Source: Mikania micrantha (taxonomy: Eukaryota > Streptophyta > Magnoliopsida > Asterales > Asteraceae). From it: 64,000 nt of DNA. A program made the position numbers and the translations under genes. The notes under the pieces are model-generated. The model worked only from the letters and a program-made list of their open reading frames with translations, was not told where the DNA came from and did not search any database. Of the stretch, positions 22,377 to 34,469 are shown piece after piece (positions within the stretch are counted from its first letter, which is position 1; every line of letters begins with the position of its first letter). The stretch spans positions 43,211,399 to 43,275,398 of the forward strand of contig CM018691.1 in the NCBI GenBank assembly GCA_009363875.1, given 5' to 3'.

Positions 22377-23780
22377 TTAATCTTCAGCTTGTTGAATCTC
22401 AGCCACACATGCTTTATCTTGATCTCCTTGATCAACATTGAATCTGAAATCCCAGTTCACCCCTTCATCCTGTTGTACCATTAAAGCTTTGCTTGCAAAA
22501 TATGAAGATCCGGCTTGAGTAGGAGAATCAATGGGAACCAATCTCCTTTCTTGATTTGCAGTAGAAGATTTCTGATTCTGGAATGGATTCTTGTTGCCTC
22601 CTTTCTTCGGTTGCTTGCACTGTCTGGCAAAATGACCTTTCTCTCCATAGTTGTAGCATGTCACCAATGCCATATCAAATCCAAACCTAGACTCCTTGTT
22701 TAAATTTATGTCTTTACCAGTTCTCTTCACAAAATCCTTAGTTCTTCTCACAACACTTGCCAAATCCCACATAATGTCAATCCTTTCCATATCATCAGGA
22801 TCTATCTGAGAATAGTCATCATTGGTCAGATAAGGATTGCCGATCTGACCAGCAACTAAACCATCATATGAGCTAACCAATGTAGACAAAAGACCCATAT
22901 GCTCTTTAGCAATCTCCACAGTGACCTTGTCAAAGTTGTCTGTTTTCAGACTGGCAGTAGGCTGATGATGCTCTTTTTGTGAACTGGTTGAAGATGATAG
23001 CCTGAATTGAATCTGAGCTGTAGATGGAGCTTCAGATGTCTGAGAAACAAAAGAAGTCTTTAAAGGAGCATGAGTTGTTGATTTATCAACTGTGGGAGTA
23101 GAATAGTATAAGGAGGAGTCCTGAACTTGAACTACTCTCTTGGATTTCCATTTGTTTTCTATATCCTGCTCTTTCAGCTTCTGAATGAAATCATTGATAT
23201 CCATATGTGCCAACATCTGATTCTACTTGAGCACCATCAAGAATGACTCCCACTTTGGAGGTAGAGCATCCGCCAAACACTGAATCTTCTCTTGAGTAGT
23301 AGTCTTGACCTCATGATTGAATAACTCGCTCAAAATATGATAAAACCTAGCAATCAGCTTATCCAGTGACTCATTCCCCACATACATAAAGCTATTGAAT
23401 TCCTTTCTCAATGCTTTTGACTTAATGCTCTTTAAAGCATCATTCCCTTCATATCTTTGTTGCAAAGCATCCCATAAATACTTGGAAGATGTAAACTGTC
23501 TAAACTGATGGAAGATATCAGTAGCAATGGACTGTGATAAAATAGCATAAGCTTTCTTCTCAAAGTCATAAAGCTTCCTTTGAGGCTCAGTCATCCGTGT
23601 GACTAGCATAGGAGTTCCATCTTCATTTAAAGGCCTCGGATAACCTCCTTCAATCATCATCCATAGATTTGTATCCACCCCATTAATGTGAATCTCAAAC
23701 CTATACTTCCAGTGAAGAAAATCGTCTAAGGTTAGTAACTTGGGAGCTTTATTGGAGTTCCCCATCTCATTCTCTGTCAA
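22377..23780 (-). pseudogene. gag: Sirevirus-like gag, capsid and zinc knuckle
   Basis: 23780-23223 (185 codons from ATG) is a copia capsid domain of the UBN2 type (LDDFLHWKYRFEIHING, LWDALQQRYEG). A single TAG at 23223 interrupts it. The same frame continues at 23216-22377 with a helical region and the knuckle CYNYGEKGHFARQC, whose second Cys is replaced by Tyr (C-Y-N-Y instead of C-x2-C), so zinc binding is doubtful. Stop TAA at 22377. Confidence 0.87.
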
Positions 23781-23879
23781 CAGTAAAGTCTGAATACGAT
23801 GAGTCTAGTTTGCCATGAGTGCTAAATCCTCCATTTAATCAGAAACGACAAAATTCAATCCTTAGAAAAATTTTCAAAA

Positions 23880-24195
23880 TAACAGCCGAATGAAGATGAT
23901 TATGGCGAATGTCGGGGGCCGAATGTACTAAAACTGGCGATGAGAAGATGAGTATGACACCTGGAGAATGAGTAGAGCAAATGAACCTATTCGGAGAATG
24001 AAGAATCGAATGAGGTGATTCGCCGAATGATAGTGGAGTATGACGCTATTCGCCGAATGACTAGTCGAAAGAAGGCTATTCGCCGAATGACTGGAATGAT
24101 GGAGCTATTCGACGAATGAGTGCTATTCGGCGAATGAAGGCTTATTCGGCCTAACTTATTCGGCCGCAATAGTCATTCGGCCGATCTGGGATTTT
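23880..24195. repeat. CGAATGA/ATTCGCC repeat array in the Sirevirus-like 5' leader
   Basis: About twelve imperfect copies of ATTCGCCGAATGA-type units with irregular spacing of roughly 20-35 bp lie between the primer site and gag. They resemble the palindromes in the LTRs of the same element but mostly lack one G/C (ATTCGCCGAAT rather than ATTCGGCCGAAT). Confidence 0.8.
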
Positions 24196-24449
24196 CAACA
24201 ACGAAAATCATGATAACTTGCGATTTTGACCAAATCTATGCACCAAATTTGGTACAGAACATCATGACATGATAATCAACCAATTGGGAAAATTTTTTGA
24301 CAAACACAGCACAAAAACCCACGGATTTTGAATGGAATAGTGACTTGGAGAGCAAGAAACTTTGGGCTTTTGGAAGTTACGAAAATCAGGGTTTTGGAAA
24401 ACTTAGATCTAATGATTTAGAATGGAAATCGAGTAGAATCTAGAGCCAA

Positions 24450-24462
24450 AGCTCTGATACCA
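24450..24462 (-). other. Primer binding site, initiator-Met tRNA (Sirevirus-like)
   Basis: TGGTATCAGAGCT on the minus strand, 3 bp from the 5' LTR end. It fixes which LTR is 5'. Confidence 0.92.
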
Positions 24463-24465
24463 CTT

Positions 24466-25094
24466 TGTAGGACCTTCAAGGAGATCGGAAACAATCCGAT
24501 TCCAATGGAAATCTACCCGACAGCCTCTGGAATAGTGCGGAATCCTATTCCAGGGTTTTCCAATCGAAACCAACAGCAACCGTGGTGATCCGATGGTGTA
24601 GGAAGGACTTGTAAGGAAGAATCGAACACCACGGGTTGAGAATCGAACTTGGACGATCAATGGCCGCTCTAATCTCCTAGGGTTTGACTCTGGGATCTCT
24701 GGGAAGAAGGAGGGCTTTGGAAAAGTTAGTGTTGAAATGATTTGAACAAGTATATATAGGCAGTAGTCATTCGGCCGAATGAGTGGCCGAAGCAGCTCAT
24801 TCGGCGAATGACTTTGCCCGAATGGACATGTCAATCGAATGAGTCATTCGGCCGAATGACTCATTCTCTCGCCTGTCATTCGCTATTTTGTTCATTCGGC
24901 CGAATGACTTCATTCTAGAGTCATTCGCCCGAATGTGTATTCCTCATACTCAACTGTTAATTTAATCAGATCAACTAATTATATAATCAATAATAAACAT
25001 TACGAAAGATATATAAAGACAACTTCCATTAATATCTTGAATTTTACATGATGAGTATTGCAAAAAAGAAATAGGGACATTACATGTATCTACA
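24466..25094 (-). repeat. 5' LTR of the Sirevirus-like element
   Basis: 629 bp, ends TGTAG/CTACA. TATA box at 24751-24760 (minus strand CCTATATATA), with the palindrome array 24763-24945 directly upstream of it in element sense. Confidence 0.93.
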
Positions 25095-25099
25095 AATGC

Positions 25100-26570
25100 C
25101 TGACACTAGCCTCGCTATAGAAACCAATCCTTCCATCAATCCCAATCCCACTACTGTTCTTTCCACTTCTTTGTTGACTCACTAAACTTCAAACCCTACA
25201 AATCAAAACCTACCCAACACTTCAACCAATTCTTCTTTTCCTTCTTTTCAACCGACAACCTATCCTTCATCTTCTACCCAACCTATAGACCCTCCAGATT
25301 CCTCACAAAGGATTACTAAGCCTTCTTCTTGGATGAAAGATTATCATGTGGGTGATGAGTTGGTAGAAGAAGAAACTCAATTATTTGCTCTTAGTGTTTC
25401 TGATCCTATCAACTACCAAGAAGCAATTACTAAAAGGGAATTGTATGATTCTATGGTTAGTGAGTTGGAAGCTATTGAAAAACATGGCACCTGGGAATTG
25501 GTTGACTGTCCTCCTGAAAGAAATATAGTTGGCTTAAAATGGCTCTTTAAGACCAAACTTGGAGTTGATGGAAAGGTGATGAGAGACAAGGCCCGTCTAG
25601 TTGTGAACGACTCTTCTCAAAAAAATGGAATAGCTATTGCTGCTCAACAAATTTGGTTTCTTTATCAATTAGATGTGAAGACATCATTTCTTAATGGTGA
25701 TCTATCTGAAGAAATTTATGTTCAACAGCCATTAGGGTTGGTGAAAAAAGTTGAAGAAGAAAAAGTTTATCTGTTAAAGAATGCTCTTTATGGTTTGAAA
25801 CAAGCTCCTAGAGCTTGGTATTCAAATATTGATACTTACTTCATGCAAAATGGTTACATTAGAAGCTATAGTGAACCAACTTTGTATGTTGAGAAAATGG
25901 ACGGTGAAATAATTTATGTTTGTTTGTATGTGGATGATATTGTGTATACAAGTTCATCTAAAAAGTTGTTGCTAGCTTTCAAGAAAGGTATGGAAAGTGA
26001 ATTTGAAATGTCTGATATGGGAACTCTTAAGTATTTTCTTGGTCTGGAATTTAAGCAAACAGATCAAGGGGTTTTTATTTCTCATGAAAAATATGCTAAG
26101 AGTCTCTTAACAAGTTTTGCATGAAAGAGTGCAAAAGTGAGGCTACTCCTACGAATATGAATGAAAAGCTTACAAAAGAAGACAACTAAGAAAAGGTAGT
26201 AGCTATTATAGAAGTTTGGTTGGTGGTCTTATATACCTAGCTCATACTAGGCCTAACTTGGCTTATGGAGTAGGAGTGATTTCAAGATTTATGCAGGAGC
26301 CTTCAAAGATTCATTTTGGATGCGCTAAAATGATAGTAAGGTATGTTTCTGGTACCATTAATTTTGTATTATGGTATGAAAAAGACCTTCCAATAAAGTT
26401 GGTGGGATTTACTGATAGTGATTGGGGCAATAGTAAAGATGATCGGAACAGTGTGTCTGCAAGTGTTTTCTCTCTAGGTAGTGCTGCTATAACTTGGAGT
26501 TCTAAGAAACAAAGCACAGTAGCGCTCTCTAGTACTGAGCTTTATTCAGGCTTGGGAGTTGGGACCCGTA
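25100..26570 (+). pseudogene. Old copia element, copy A part 2 (RT, RNase H)
   Basis: This continues the element interrupted at 13440. 25333-26124 is open and holds the reverse transcriptase: GLKWLFKTKLG, an in-frame 57-bp deletion near 25632 compared with copy B, LDVKTSFLNGDL, and the active site YVDD near 25930. 26216-26570 is RNase H (FTDSDWG), ending abruptly in ALSSTELYSG, where the Tekay LTR piece begins. The deletion removes residues of the fingers/palm, so even the open frame is not a working enzyme. Residual 3' sequences and the 3' LTR are missing. Confidence 0.85.
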
Positions 26571-27606
26571 ACTAAAAACTAGTTTACCAATTACCAATTA
26601 CAAAATTAGAAAAATCGAACAGTCTAATTCAAAGTAGGCAATGATAATCAATTAATTAGATTAGATACTGCTAATACAGTAATACTCTATTCCAACTCTA
26701 CAAATTGCAACCATAATCCATGCCTGGAGGCTGGAACTTGGAATACTGCAATAAATAAATAAAATTGAGCCAAAGCTTCAGAGCCTCCTAATCCAATTCG
26801 ACCAAACCTTCACACTTCAAAGCTTCATTTTTTCGGCCTCCAAAGTACAAAATGGCAATATCCGATGCTTCAGTTAATTGTTAAGTCTCCCAATTTGACC
26901 AAATTGGTCGACAGTTCGACAATCTAATCAACAAGGCAACAATCAATCGATGTTTGAGAAAAATGCAATGCAATGGAAGATTATGAGAGACAAATGAACT
27001 CACATTGTGTCCATAGTGGTTTACTAAACAAAACAAGAATACGTGCGCTCGTTGTTGTGTTCGGTGTTGTATTCACGATCCTGTATTTATTTCACAGAGT
27101 TTGTAGCTTATAAGTATAAATCGTGGTTTGTTTATGTGCGTGTTGTGTTAGTCCTAAAGTTGACTAACACTCGCGAGTCTTGTTCATTATCCGGCCAGGA
27201 ATTCATAATGTGGTATAAGAAAATATTGAGTTTCTTTGATTCTATTGTAAATTTTCAATTTAAAATTTATTTCAAAAGTTATAACCTCTAATTGAAACTT
27301 TAAGTATTCATTTGCTTTGCCTAATCACTTATCACCGCATTTGTAACACTTGAACGATAACCCGTGCGTACAATTATCATTAATTATAGTCATTCATTCG
27401 CTTATTTCCTTACCAACTTATATTCATTAGGCCGGATAATCTTTTGGGCCTACTTAGATGTAAAGGGGCTGAAAAAATATGTTGGGCCCTATTATTTATG
27501 TGGGCCGAATGTCCAGATTTTGGGCCGGGAATACTTGAGTCCTGTAAGTAGTGTGGGTCGATTGGACCAAATAGTTAAACTAGGTTGTTGGGCCAATGCA
27601 CAAACA
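26571..27606 (-). repeat. Piece of minus-strand Tekay-like LTR, copy A
   Basis: It matches 54556-55568 of copy B closely. 26985-27110 also matches 63440-63562 of the element C 5' LTR. There is no open frame of interest. Many GGGCC words lie at 27440-27600. It begins abruptly inside copia RNase H. Confidence 0.72.
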
Positions 27607-27828
27607 TTTCCGGGCCAAATAGTTAAACTTGGAATTAAGAATATGATTTAGGAATTAGGAATTAGTGGAGCACGTGAGAATTGAGATTTATTTCCTATTT
27701 CCATCCTCTTTACTTTTATTATTTTCATTTTTAAAATAAATACAAAATAACACCAATGCATATTTATTATTAATAACACGTTTTGGGATTGATTGTTTTC
27801 TTTCGCAAGCATCTACTAATTATGTAAC
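27607..27828. other. Junction sequence between duplication copies A and B
   Basis: About 220 bp, AT-rich, with no counterpart at the other duplication ends. It contains a short GGAATTAGGAATTAG repeat. I see no gene. It may be filler or a remnant of another element. Confidence 0.5.
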
Positions 27829-28015
27829 GATTTGTTAAGGATATCGTGTTAGTTCATTTGGGCTCTTAAACTTTAAATTGGGCCTTAAACGAACAACGTT
27901 TCTAGTTGGACCTTGTTAGGGTTATCTGGGACTTAATTTGTAATGGGCTTCATAGGCCTACTTAGTTGGCCTAATTGTAATAAATTTGTTAACGAATTTT
28001 GACGGGTGTTACAGT

Positions 28016-28245
28016 TCTGCCATTGGTCGTGTTATTACAGATCTATCTTGTTACAAACTCACTGGTAATATTCCTGAAGAACAAGGATTGCTGGCTCAGA
28101 TTCATGTTTTGAACATATCTCACAATAAGTTAAACAGACCTATTCTTATGAAATTCTCTAATCTTGCTATTATAGAGAGTTTAACCTCTCTTTTAATAGT
28201 TAGACCGCAAAAATTCCATCAGAACCAATTTAGTTGAACTGCTTA
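28016..28245 (+). pseudogene. RLP remnant, copy B part 1
   Basis: Same LRR fragment as copy A (KLTGNIPEEQG, HVLNISHNKL). Copy B keeps the family-like GNIPEE where A has SNILEE. It is cut at 28245 by Tekay element A and resumes at 49943. Confidence 0.82.
28241..28245. repeat. Target site duplication of Tekay element A
   Basis: GCTTA at 28241-28245 and 49938-49942. Copy A has a single GCTTA at the same place in the RLP remnant (near 11116), giving the empty site. Confidence 0.95.
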
Positions 28246-30396
28246 TGTGACAATTGTTTTCGAGAATTACGTCATTAATGACGAAATCTCATGTGGTCAC
28301 GCTTGAAATCCACGTTGATTTGATGGTTTTAATTATTACAGGTTGATAGTATGCGAAAAATGGTGTTAGTAGATCGTAAAGAAACATCCATCACCTAATG
28401 CTTATTTAAATAGACGACCAACTGAGTTCATGTTTAGAATCATAACTCGAAAGTGAAGAGAATGAGTGGAAGCAAAATTTCGAAACGAGGATCTGATTTC
28501 AAGATACACCGAATCGAATATAGCGTTAAATAAGAGATCAAATATTTTACCTCTTTAGGTCTTGAGATTATAACCATTGGAAAGAGCTTGAAAAATCGTG
28601 AACGTAGGCGAAAACCGTGCGCAAAACGGAGATCGTATTCTCCCGGAATCGCGGAAACAAAATCGAGTCTAACTAAGGCGGTGGAGGTACGCAAAAAAAC
28701 TCTCCGCGGTACGCGACGGATGCAGATGGCGTAAAAATCTGATTTTCTTGATCAGATTGCTTCCAGAATGTTATTTTTCTTCAATCTCGACCTTATACGA
28801 CCTCCAGACGAACATACACATAAATTTAGCATTAAAAACTCCATTTCAAAGGCTTTCAAACATCTGGATCGTACCCAGGAATGTTTCTACAAGTCTAGAT
28901 TCCTGTTCTACCCACATAAATCCATCAAATTAGGCAACGATTCGTTTTAACCTTCTAGCTTGATTTTTATTGATTAAATCTTGTTTTGAACGTAATGAAA
29001 TAGTTAGGGTTGTTGATTATTGCCTAGATGATGGCAAGGAATGATTATAAACAAAGAACACGATGTTTTAACGGGTAAATCCTTGTTTTGAGCCGTGTAA
29101 TGCCCGGTTTTCATGAAACTATATCTTATATTAAAATGCTTTAGACCATTTGAGTGTAACAATGATTGTGATTGTCTTGATCATTTCTTGAAATGCTAGG
29201 TTTCATCCAAGTGTTTCAAACTAATGATAAGCATAAAGATAATCACTGGAATAATTATCTGATGTTTATGATAACAATCAGATTAGTACATTGAGCATTG
29301 TTACTAAGCCTATTTTAATATCACATTCTCATGTTTCATGATACCTAAATGATCAATAACAAGGATTGATTATTCCTAAGCCAGAAATTCATCTAGGAAT
29401 TGTCTTAAGTGAAATAATCAACAACAACATCTATTTGATTAATCCGAAAATGTCGTGATTAATTCAGTTAGTCATAAATTGTTATAGGAACCATAGAGGA
29501 TTTCCTATCAGCTGAACATCAAGATCATCATCATCCGCATATAACAGTGAGATCATAGCCCCTTCTCTTCTCCTTTAGATGTTTTATCAAAACTCAGGGT
29601 GGAACATGTAGATACCTTTTCAAAACATATTTTATCAACTATTGAGAAATCATATATCTTTATCATGAGAAAAATCATGATAAACATTTATCAATTACCA
29701 TGAAATCATATATCAGTATCATAAGGAAAATCATGGTTAACAATCATCAAATGAATATTTTATCAACTCATTAAAAACAAGCGTATCACTAGGGAACTTT
29801 GGTTATGTGGAGGCTATTTGGGCACATTCTTATGTGAACATCATTAACTTGTTATCAAGCCCTTGGTAGTACTTGTATGATCATATGCGGGAACACAAGA
29901 TCATTATCACAAATCGCTCCAACCGTAGGTTGGACATCATCATGTGAGCTAACAATCATTACTAACGATCAATTATCATTAGGTTTGATGTTTGCATGCT
30001 CAATTAGATTCAATTTCAAAGTACCTGTTTGATCACTTGCGATTACTACATCATGAAAATTATTGTTTGAACATCATTTTGAATCAACAAAACTTATGTT
30101 TCTCACTCAACTATTCGTAGTTGACTAATATCTACATGTTTCAGGTAACAGGGAACGACAGCAAATCAATCTAGTTCAAGATCAACAGTAGAACTAGTTG
30201 TGACCTAGAAAGAAAACAAAAGCATCGTATTGTATAATAATTATCTTATGATAAACTTGTTGTATAATATGTATGTTATGCTTGTTTAAATGAACTTAAC
30301 TTTATGAAACTTAGTAATCATGGGTTGTTCTCCAACATTGGCACATGAACACATAGTCACACGCCGTGGATTCCGCACGCTGCGTGGGTTGTGACA
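28246..30396 (+). repeat. 5' LTR of Tekay element A
   Basis: TGTGACAATTG...TTGTGACA, 2,151 bp. A TATA box at 28403-28412 lies only about 158 bp from the start, leaving nearly 2 kb for R and U5. It holds a TCGCG-TACGCGA-type motif near 28706-28720. There is no gene. Confidence 0.93.
28403..28412 (+). promoter_or_regulatory. TATA box in element A LTR
   Basis: TATTTAAATA followed by GACGACC. It sits 158 bp into the LTR and is repeated in the 3' LTR near 35241. Confidence 0.55.
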
Positions 30397-30400
30397 GATG

Positions 30401-30413
30401 TGGTATCAGAGCC
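30401..30413 (+). other. Primer binding site, initiator-Met tRNA (element A)
   Basis: TGGTATCAGAGCC, 4 bp after the LTR end. Confidence 0.95.
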
Positions 30414-30562
30414 AAGATTGTAGAGAACTAGGTTAACCCTAATGGATGACCTATCCTACCACTTAAGCGTCCTTAATGTGTTTATGTTATTTTCTACCTG
30501 AAACTTCTCATCCTTATCTTATACATCATGCTAAATTTATTGTTTGTCGTTCTGTCTTTAGA

Positions 30563-31892
30563 ATGGCCGACAATAATCCCAACGATGAGACAGACCGTTT
30601 GGCAGCTGTCATCACTCGACAAGTGGCGCAAGTCTTGCCAACTTTAGTTACTCAACTAAACAACTTTTATCAAAACTCTCTTAATGGTTCTCAGTATCGT
30701 CCTACTCAAAATAATGGTGAGAATCCGATATGCTTTACCTTTAAGCAATTCAACGATGCTAGAACCAAAACTTTCTCTGGGATAGAAGGTGCCACTGGAC
30801 TCATTCAGTGGTTTGAATCAATTGAGGATACCTTGGACTACACTAACTGTCCAGAGGATCAAAAAGTAAAAATGGCTGCAAGTGCGTTCCAACAGGGAGC
30901 CTTGACCTGGTGGAATGGTGAAAAGAAGAATAGAGGCCGGGAAGCTGCCTTAAACATGTCTTGGATCGATTTCAAAGCTTCTTGATTGAACAATTTTGTG
31001 CCAAGCATGAAATGAAGAATTTGGAGGATGAATTATACAATCTAGTTCAAGTAAGTGGAAACAATCGCACGTATACTACCCGATTTCAGGAACTCAGCAT
31101 TTTGGCACCTCATATGGTTACTCCTGAATACCGCCAAATTGACAAGTACATTGGGGGATTACCACTACTTATCAGGAGTATGGTGATGGGTAGTAAACCA
31201 TATCAGCAATACATCTAGCTGCTGCTATTACCAACGAATTCGTGAAGAGTGGTCAGCTTACTCGAACCGATGATGTTCATTATGTGGTTAAGGAAGAAAA
31301 GAAGCTAACAGAGCCCTTTAAGAAGAAGCAGAAAACTATCAAAAGTTTTGCAATATCATCAATCCCATCTGCTTCTATAAATCAAGCACCGTCAGTGGTA
31401 GAATCTACAACAAACACCAGGAGATCATACACTGGACCCCATCCTTTATGTAACCATTGCAAGTATCATCACCCATTTGGTCGACAGTGTAGCAAATGTA
31501 CCAAGTGTGGGAGATATGGTCATTTGGAAAACTATTGTCGATTCACGGGGAAAGTAGTTACTACAACTACGTCGATGCCTCCACCAAAACCAGTTGGGCT
31601 AGCATGCTATGAATCTGGAGCAACTGGTCATTTTAGGAACAGATGCCCTAGACTTTTTGACAACAATCAAGGTCAAAATGGTCCAGCACGCGTGTTTTCT
31701 ATGAATGCTCATGAAGCACGTGAAGAAACTACGGTTGTCACAGGTACGTTCACTATTAACGATCATTATGCTTCAGTTCCATTTGATACTGGTGCCGACA
31801 AGAGTTTTGTCTCAACATCAATTATACATCATTTGGGTAAATCAGTAGAAGTGTTAGGAACCCCCGTATACCATAGAAATAGCGAACGGTAA
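30563..31892 (+). pseudogene. gag: Element A gag and protease, broken
   Basis: The start ATG at 30563 begins MADNNP; it is the first ATG close to the capsid homology in phase. The capsid domain (GLIQWFESIEDTL, LTWWNGEKK) is split by a frameshift near 30980, and the C-terminal capsid part runs to a stop at 31218. After another shift, 31242-31892 has a first knuckle (CTKCGRYGHLENYC, intact), a second knuckle reading CYESGATGHFRNRC (second Cys lost), and the protease active site FDTGAD, intact. A shift near 31890 ends the segment. Confidence 0.87.
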
Positions 31893-31929
31893 ACTTATAC
31901 ATGCCAATTCTATCATTTGCAAGTGTACA

Positions 31930-33148
31930 TTGAAACTCAATGATCATGAATTTTATATCAATTTGATCCCAATGAACTTGGGAAGCTTTGACATTGTTGT
32001 GGGCATGGATTGGTTATCTTCTAATCATGCTGAAATCGTTTGTTCAAACAAGCTTGTACAAATTCTGTTATCATCTAGAAAAACATTACGAGTTTATGGA
32101 AAGAAGCCTTGCCGTACACTCAGGATAGTATCATGTATGAAGGCTCGAAGCTATCTTCGTAAACAATACCCTGCTTTCCTAGCACATGTTGTGACTGAGG
32201 AATCTCCTAAGAAAACTCTTCAGGATATTCCTGTCATTCGTGATTTTGCTGAAGTATTCCCAGACAAACTACCTGGATTTCCACCAGTACGTCAAGTTGA
32301 ATTCAGAATAGATCTTGTGCCCGGGGCAAATCCAATTGCTAAAACACCCTATCGTCTTGCACCCTCTGAGATGCAAGAGCTCTCAAGTCAGCTACAAGAG
32401 CTATTATAAAGGTTTCATCAGACCTAGTTATTCTCCATGGGGTGCACCAATTTTGTTCATCAAAAAGAAAGATGGATCGTTTAGAATGTGCATCGATTAT
32501 CGTGAACTCAACAAGTTAACTATCAAGAATCGTTTTCCATTACCAAGGATCGATGATCTATTTGATCAACTTCAAGGAGCTACTTATTTCTCTAAAATTG
32601 ATCTTCGATCTGGTTATCACCAACTGAGAGTTCATGATGATGATATTTTCAAAACAGCGTTCAGAACACGCTATGGACACTACGAATTTTTGGCTATGCC
32701 CTTCGGACTAACCAATGCCCCTGCAGTGTTCATGGATCTTATGAACAGGGTATGTAGACCATATTTAGATCAATTCATCATAGTTTTCACTGACAACATA
32801 TTGATTTACTCTAAGATTGAGAAGGATCATGAAACTCATCTCAGACTGATTCTGGAACTTTTAAAGAAAGAACAACTTTATGCCAAGTTCTTGAAATGCA
32901 AGTTTTGGATGAAAGAAGTTCAATTTTTAGGTCATGTTGTGGATCAGCAAGATATTCATGTAGATCCAACCAAAATTGAAGCTATAAAAGACTGGAAAGC
33001 ACCAAAGACACCAACAGAAATTCGTTCTTTCCTAGGATTAGCTGGATATTATCGGCGATTTATCGCCAATTTTTCCAAAATAGCTGTTCCACTTACTACT
33101 CTCACTCAGAAGGATCAACCATTCGTTTGGGGTGAAGCACAAGATTAA
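31930..33148 (+). pseudogene. pol: Element A protease end and reverse transcriptase
   Basis: 31930-32409 holds the protease C-terminal part (VVGMDWLSS) and the linker to RT (YRLAPSEMQEL), then a TAA. 32410-33148, in another frame, holds the palm: FRMCIDYRELNK, FSKIDLRSGYHQ, YEFLAMPFGLTNAP. The catalytic motif, normally F-I-D-D in these elements, reads FTDN here (near 32790), so the second catalytic Asp is Asn and the polymerase should be dead. The thumb region ends at a frameshift near 33140. Confidence 0.9.
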
Positions 33149-33560
33149 ACACAAGCTATGCAATTCTCCTATTCTTAGTCTACCAGAAGGTAACAATGAC
33201 TTTACAGTCTATTGTGATGCTTCTAACTTGGGTCTTGGTTGTGTGCTAATGCAACGAGACAAAGTCATTGCTTATGCATCACGACAACTTAAGATTCATG
33301 AAAAGAACTATACGACGCAAGATCTTGAGTTAGGTGCTGTAATTTTTGTCATTAAAATTTGGAGACATTACTTTTATGGTACCAAATGTGTTATATACAC
33401 ACACCATAAAAGTCTTCAACACATTTTTGATCAAAAGGAACTTAATATGCGATAAAGAGAATTACTCAATGATTACGACTGTGAAATCCGGTATCACCCA
33501 GGCAAAGCTAATGTGGTGGCAGATGCATTGAGTCGAAAGGATAAAGTTAAACCCAGAAGA
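33132..33560 (+). pseudogene. pol: Element A RNase H
   Basis: YCDASNLGLG (first Asp present), ELGAVIF (Glu) and YTHHKSLQHIF, where the usual F-T-D-H has become Y-T-H-H, so a third catalytic Asp is lost. TAA follows at 33453. The sequence then continues in phase with HPGKANVVADALSRK and another stop near 33574. Confidence 0.85.
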
Positions 33561-33579
33561 GTGCGAGCATTGTAAATGA

Positions 33580-34464
33580 CTATTCAGACTAGTCTTATAC
33601 CCCAAATCCGTGAGGCACAACAATAGGCACTTACTGAGATTCATGTCTGTGACGAAGCTGTACAAGGTTTTAATCAACGATTTAAAACCAAATCAGATGG
33701 GACATATTATTTCCTAAATTGAATATGGATACCTTGTTTTGGTAATCTAAGGAAATTAATTATGGACAAAGCCAATAAATCTCAATATTCGATTTATCCA
33801 GGCGCAGACAAGATGTACCAAGATCTTCGTGAATTCTATTGGTGGCCTGGAATGAAGAAAGATATTGCTACATATGTTAGTAAAGGCCTCATATGTTTAA
33901 GAGTAAAAGCTGAACATCAAAGACCCTCTGGGTTACTACAGCCATTGGAGATTCCAGTATGGAAATGGGAGCAAATCTCTATGGATTTCATAACTAAATT
34001 GCCTAAAACGCCTAGGGGTTATGATGCAATTTGGGTTATTGTTGATCGATTGACTAAGTCAGCACATTTCTTAGCCATTCGAGAAGACTATAACATGAAC
34101 AGGTTAGCCAAACTTTATCTTGATGAAATTCTGAGCAGACACGGAGTGCCAATCTCAATTGTTTCTGGATAGAGATAGCAGATTTACTTCAAGAGTCTGG
34201 CAAACATTTCAAAAGGCTTTGGGTTCACAACTTAATCTTAGCACAGCTTACCATCCTCAAACTGATGGCCAAACTGAACGAACCATTCAAGTGGTAGAAG
34301 ATATGTTAAGAAGTTGTGTTATTGATTTTGGTGGTAGCTGGGATACTCACCTTCCTCTTGTTGAATTCTCCTACAACAACAGCTATCACACAAGTATCAA
34401 GTGCGCACCATTTGAAGCTTTATATAGACGAAAATGTAGATCTCCTGTTGCAGGGCTGAAATAG
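33580..34464 (+). pseudogene. pol: Element A integrase
   Basis: The N-terminal HHCC zinc site is ruined: the two His positions read Asn (KANKSQY) and Tyr (SIYPGAD), and the first Cys is Gly (KGLIC). The core keeps the first Asp (MDFITKLP). The second lies at a frameshift (34159-34172). The Glu region (DGQTERTIQ) is present. TAG/TAA stops lie upstream at about 33624 and 33719. It should be inactive. Confidence 0.87.
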
Positions 34465-34469
34465 GTGAA

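Larger units (their letters stand above)
13441..25094 (-). mobile_element. Sirevirus-like Ty1/copia retrotransposon with post-pol ORFs
   Basis: A complete 11,654-bp element sits inside the old copia copy A. LTRs lie at 13441-14068 and 24466-25094, ends are TGTAG/CTACA, and the 5-bp target duplication is AATGT/AATGC (copy B shows AATGC was original). On the minus strand the order is LTR, initiator-Met primer site, gag with a knuckle and a long helical tail, protease, integrase, reverse transcriptase, RNase H, then a large extra coding region (17567-14089), polypurine tract and LTR. Copia order plus a post-pol ORF fits the Sirevirus (SIRE/Maximus) group by inference. All genes carry lesions, while the LTRs are about 97-98 percent alike by eye. 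Confidence 0.9.
10705..27606. repeat. Tandem duplication, copy A (split by a copia insertion)
   Basis: Without the 11.65-kb insertion at 13441-25094, this is about 5.2 kb and matches copy B (27829-55568 without its own insertion) along its length, at roughly 96-97 percent by eye. Order in both: LTR end, RLP remnant, old copia element, piece of minus-strand Tekay LTR. Copy A lacks about 0.8 kb present in B, mostly two deletions inside copia (at about 12441 and 13167). Confidence 0.88.

Noticed and set aside
28440..28694. Minus-strand 84-codon frame in the element A LTR, and plus-strand 60-codon frames at 28748 and 48289
   Set aside because: They are repeated in both LTR copies, have no recognisable domain and lie in sequence expected to be LTR leader.
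32315..33148. Endogenous plant pararetrovirus reverse transcriptase
   Set aside because: The sequence sits between LTRs with a tRNA primer site, integrase follows RNase H, and a chromodomain-like tail is present, so it is a Ty3/gypsy element.
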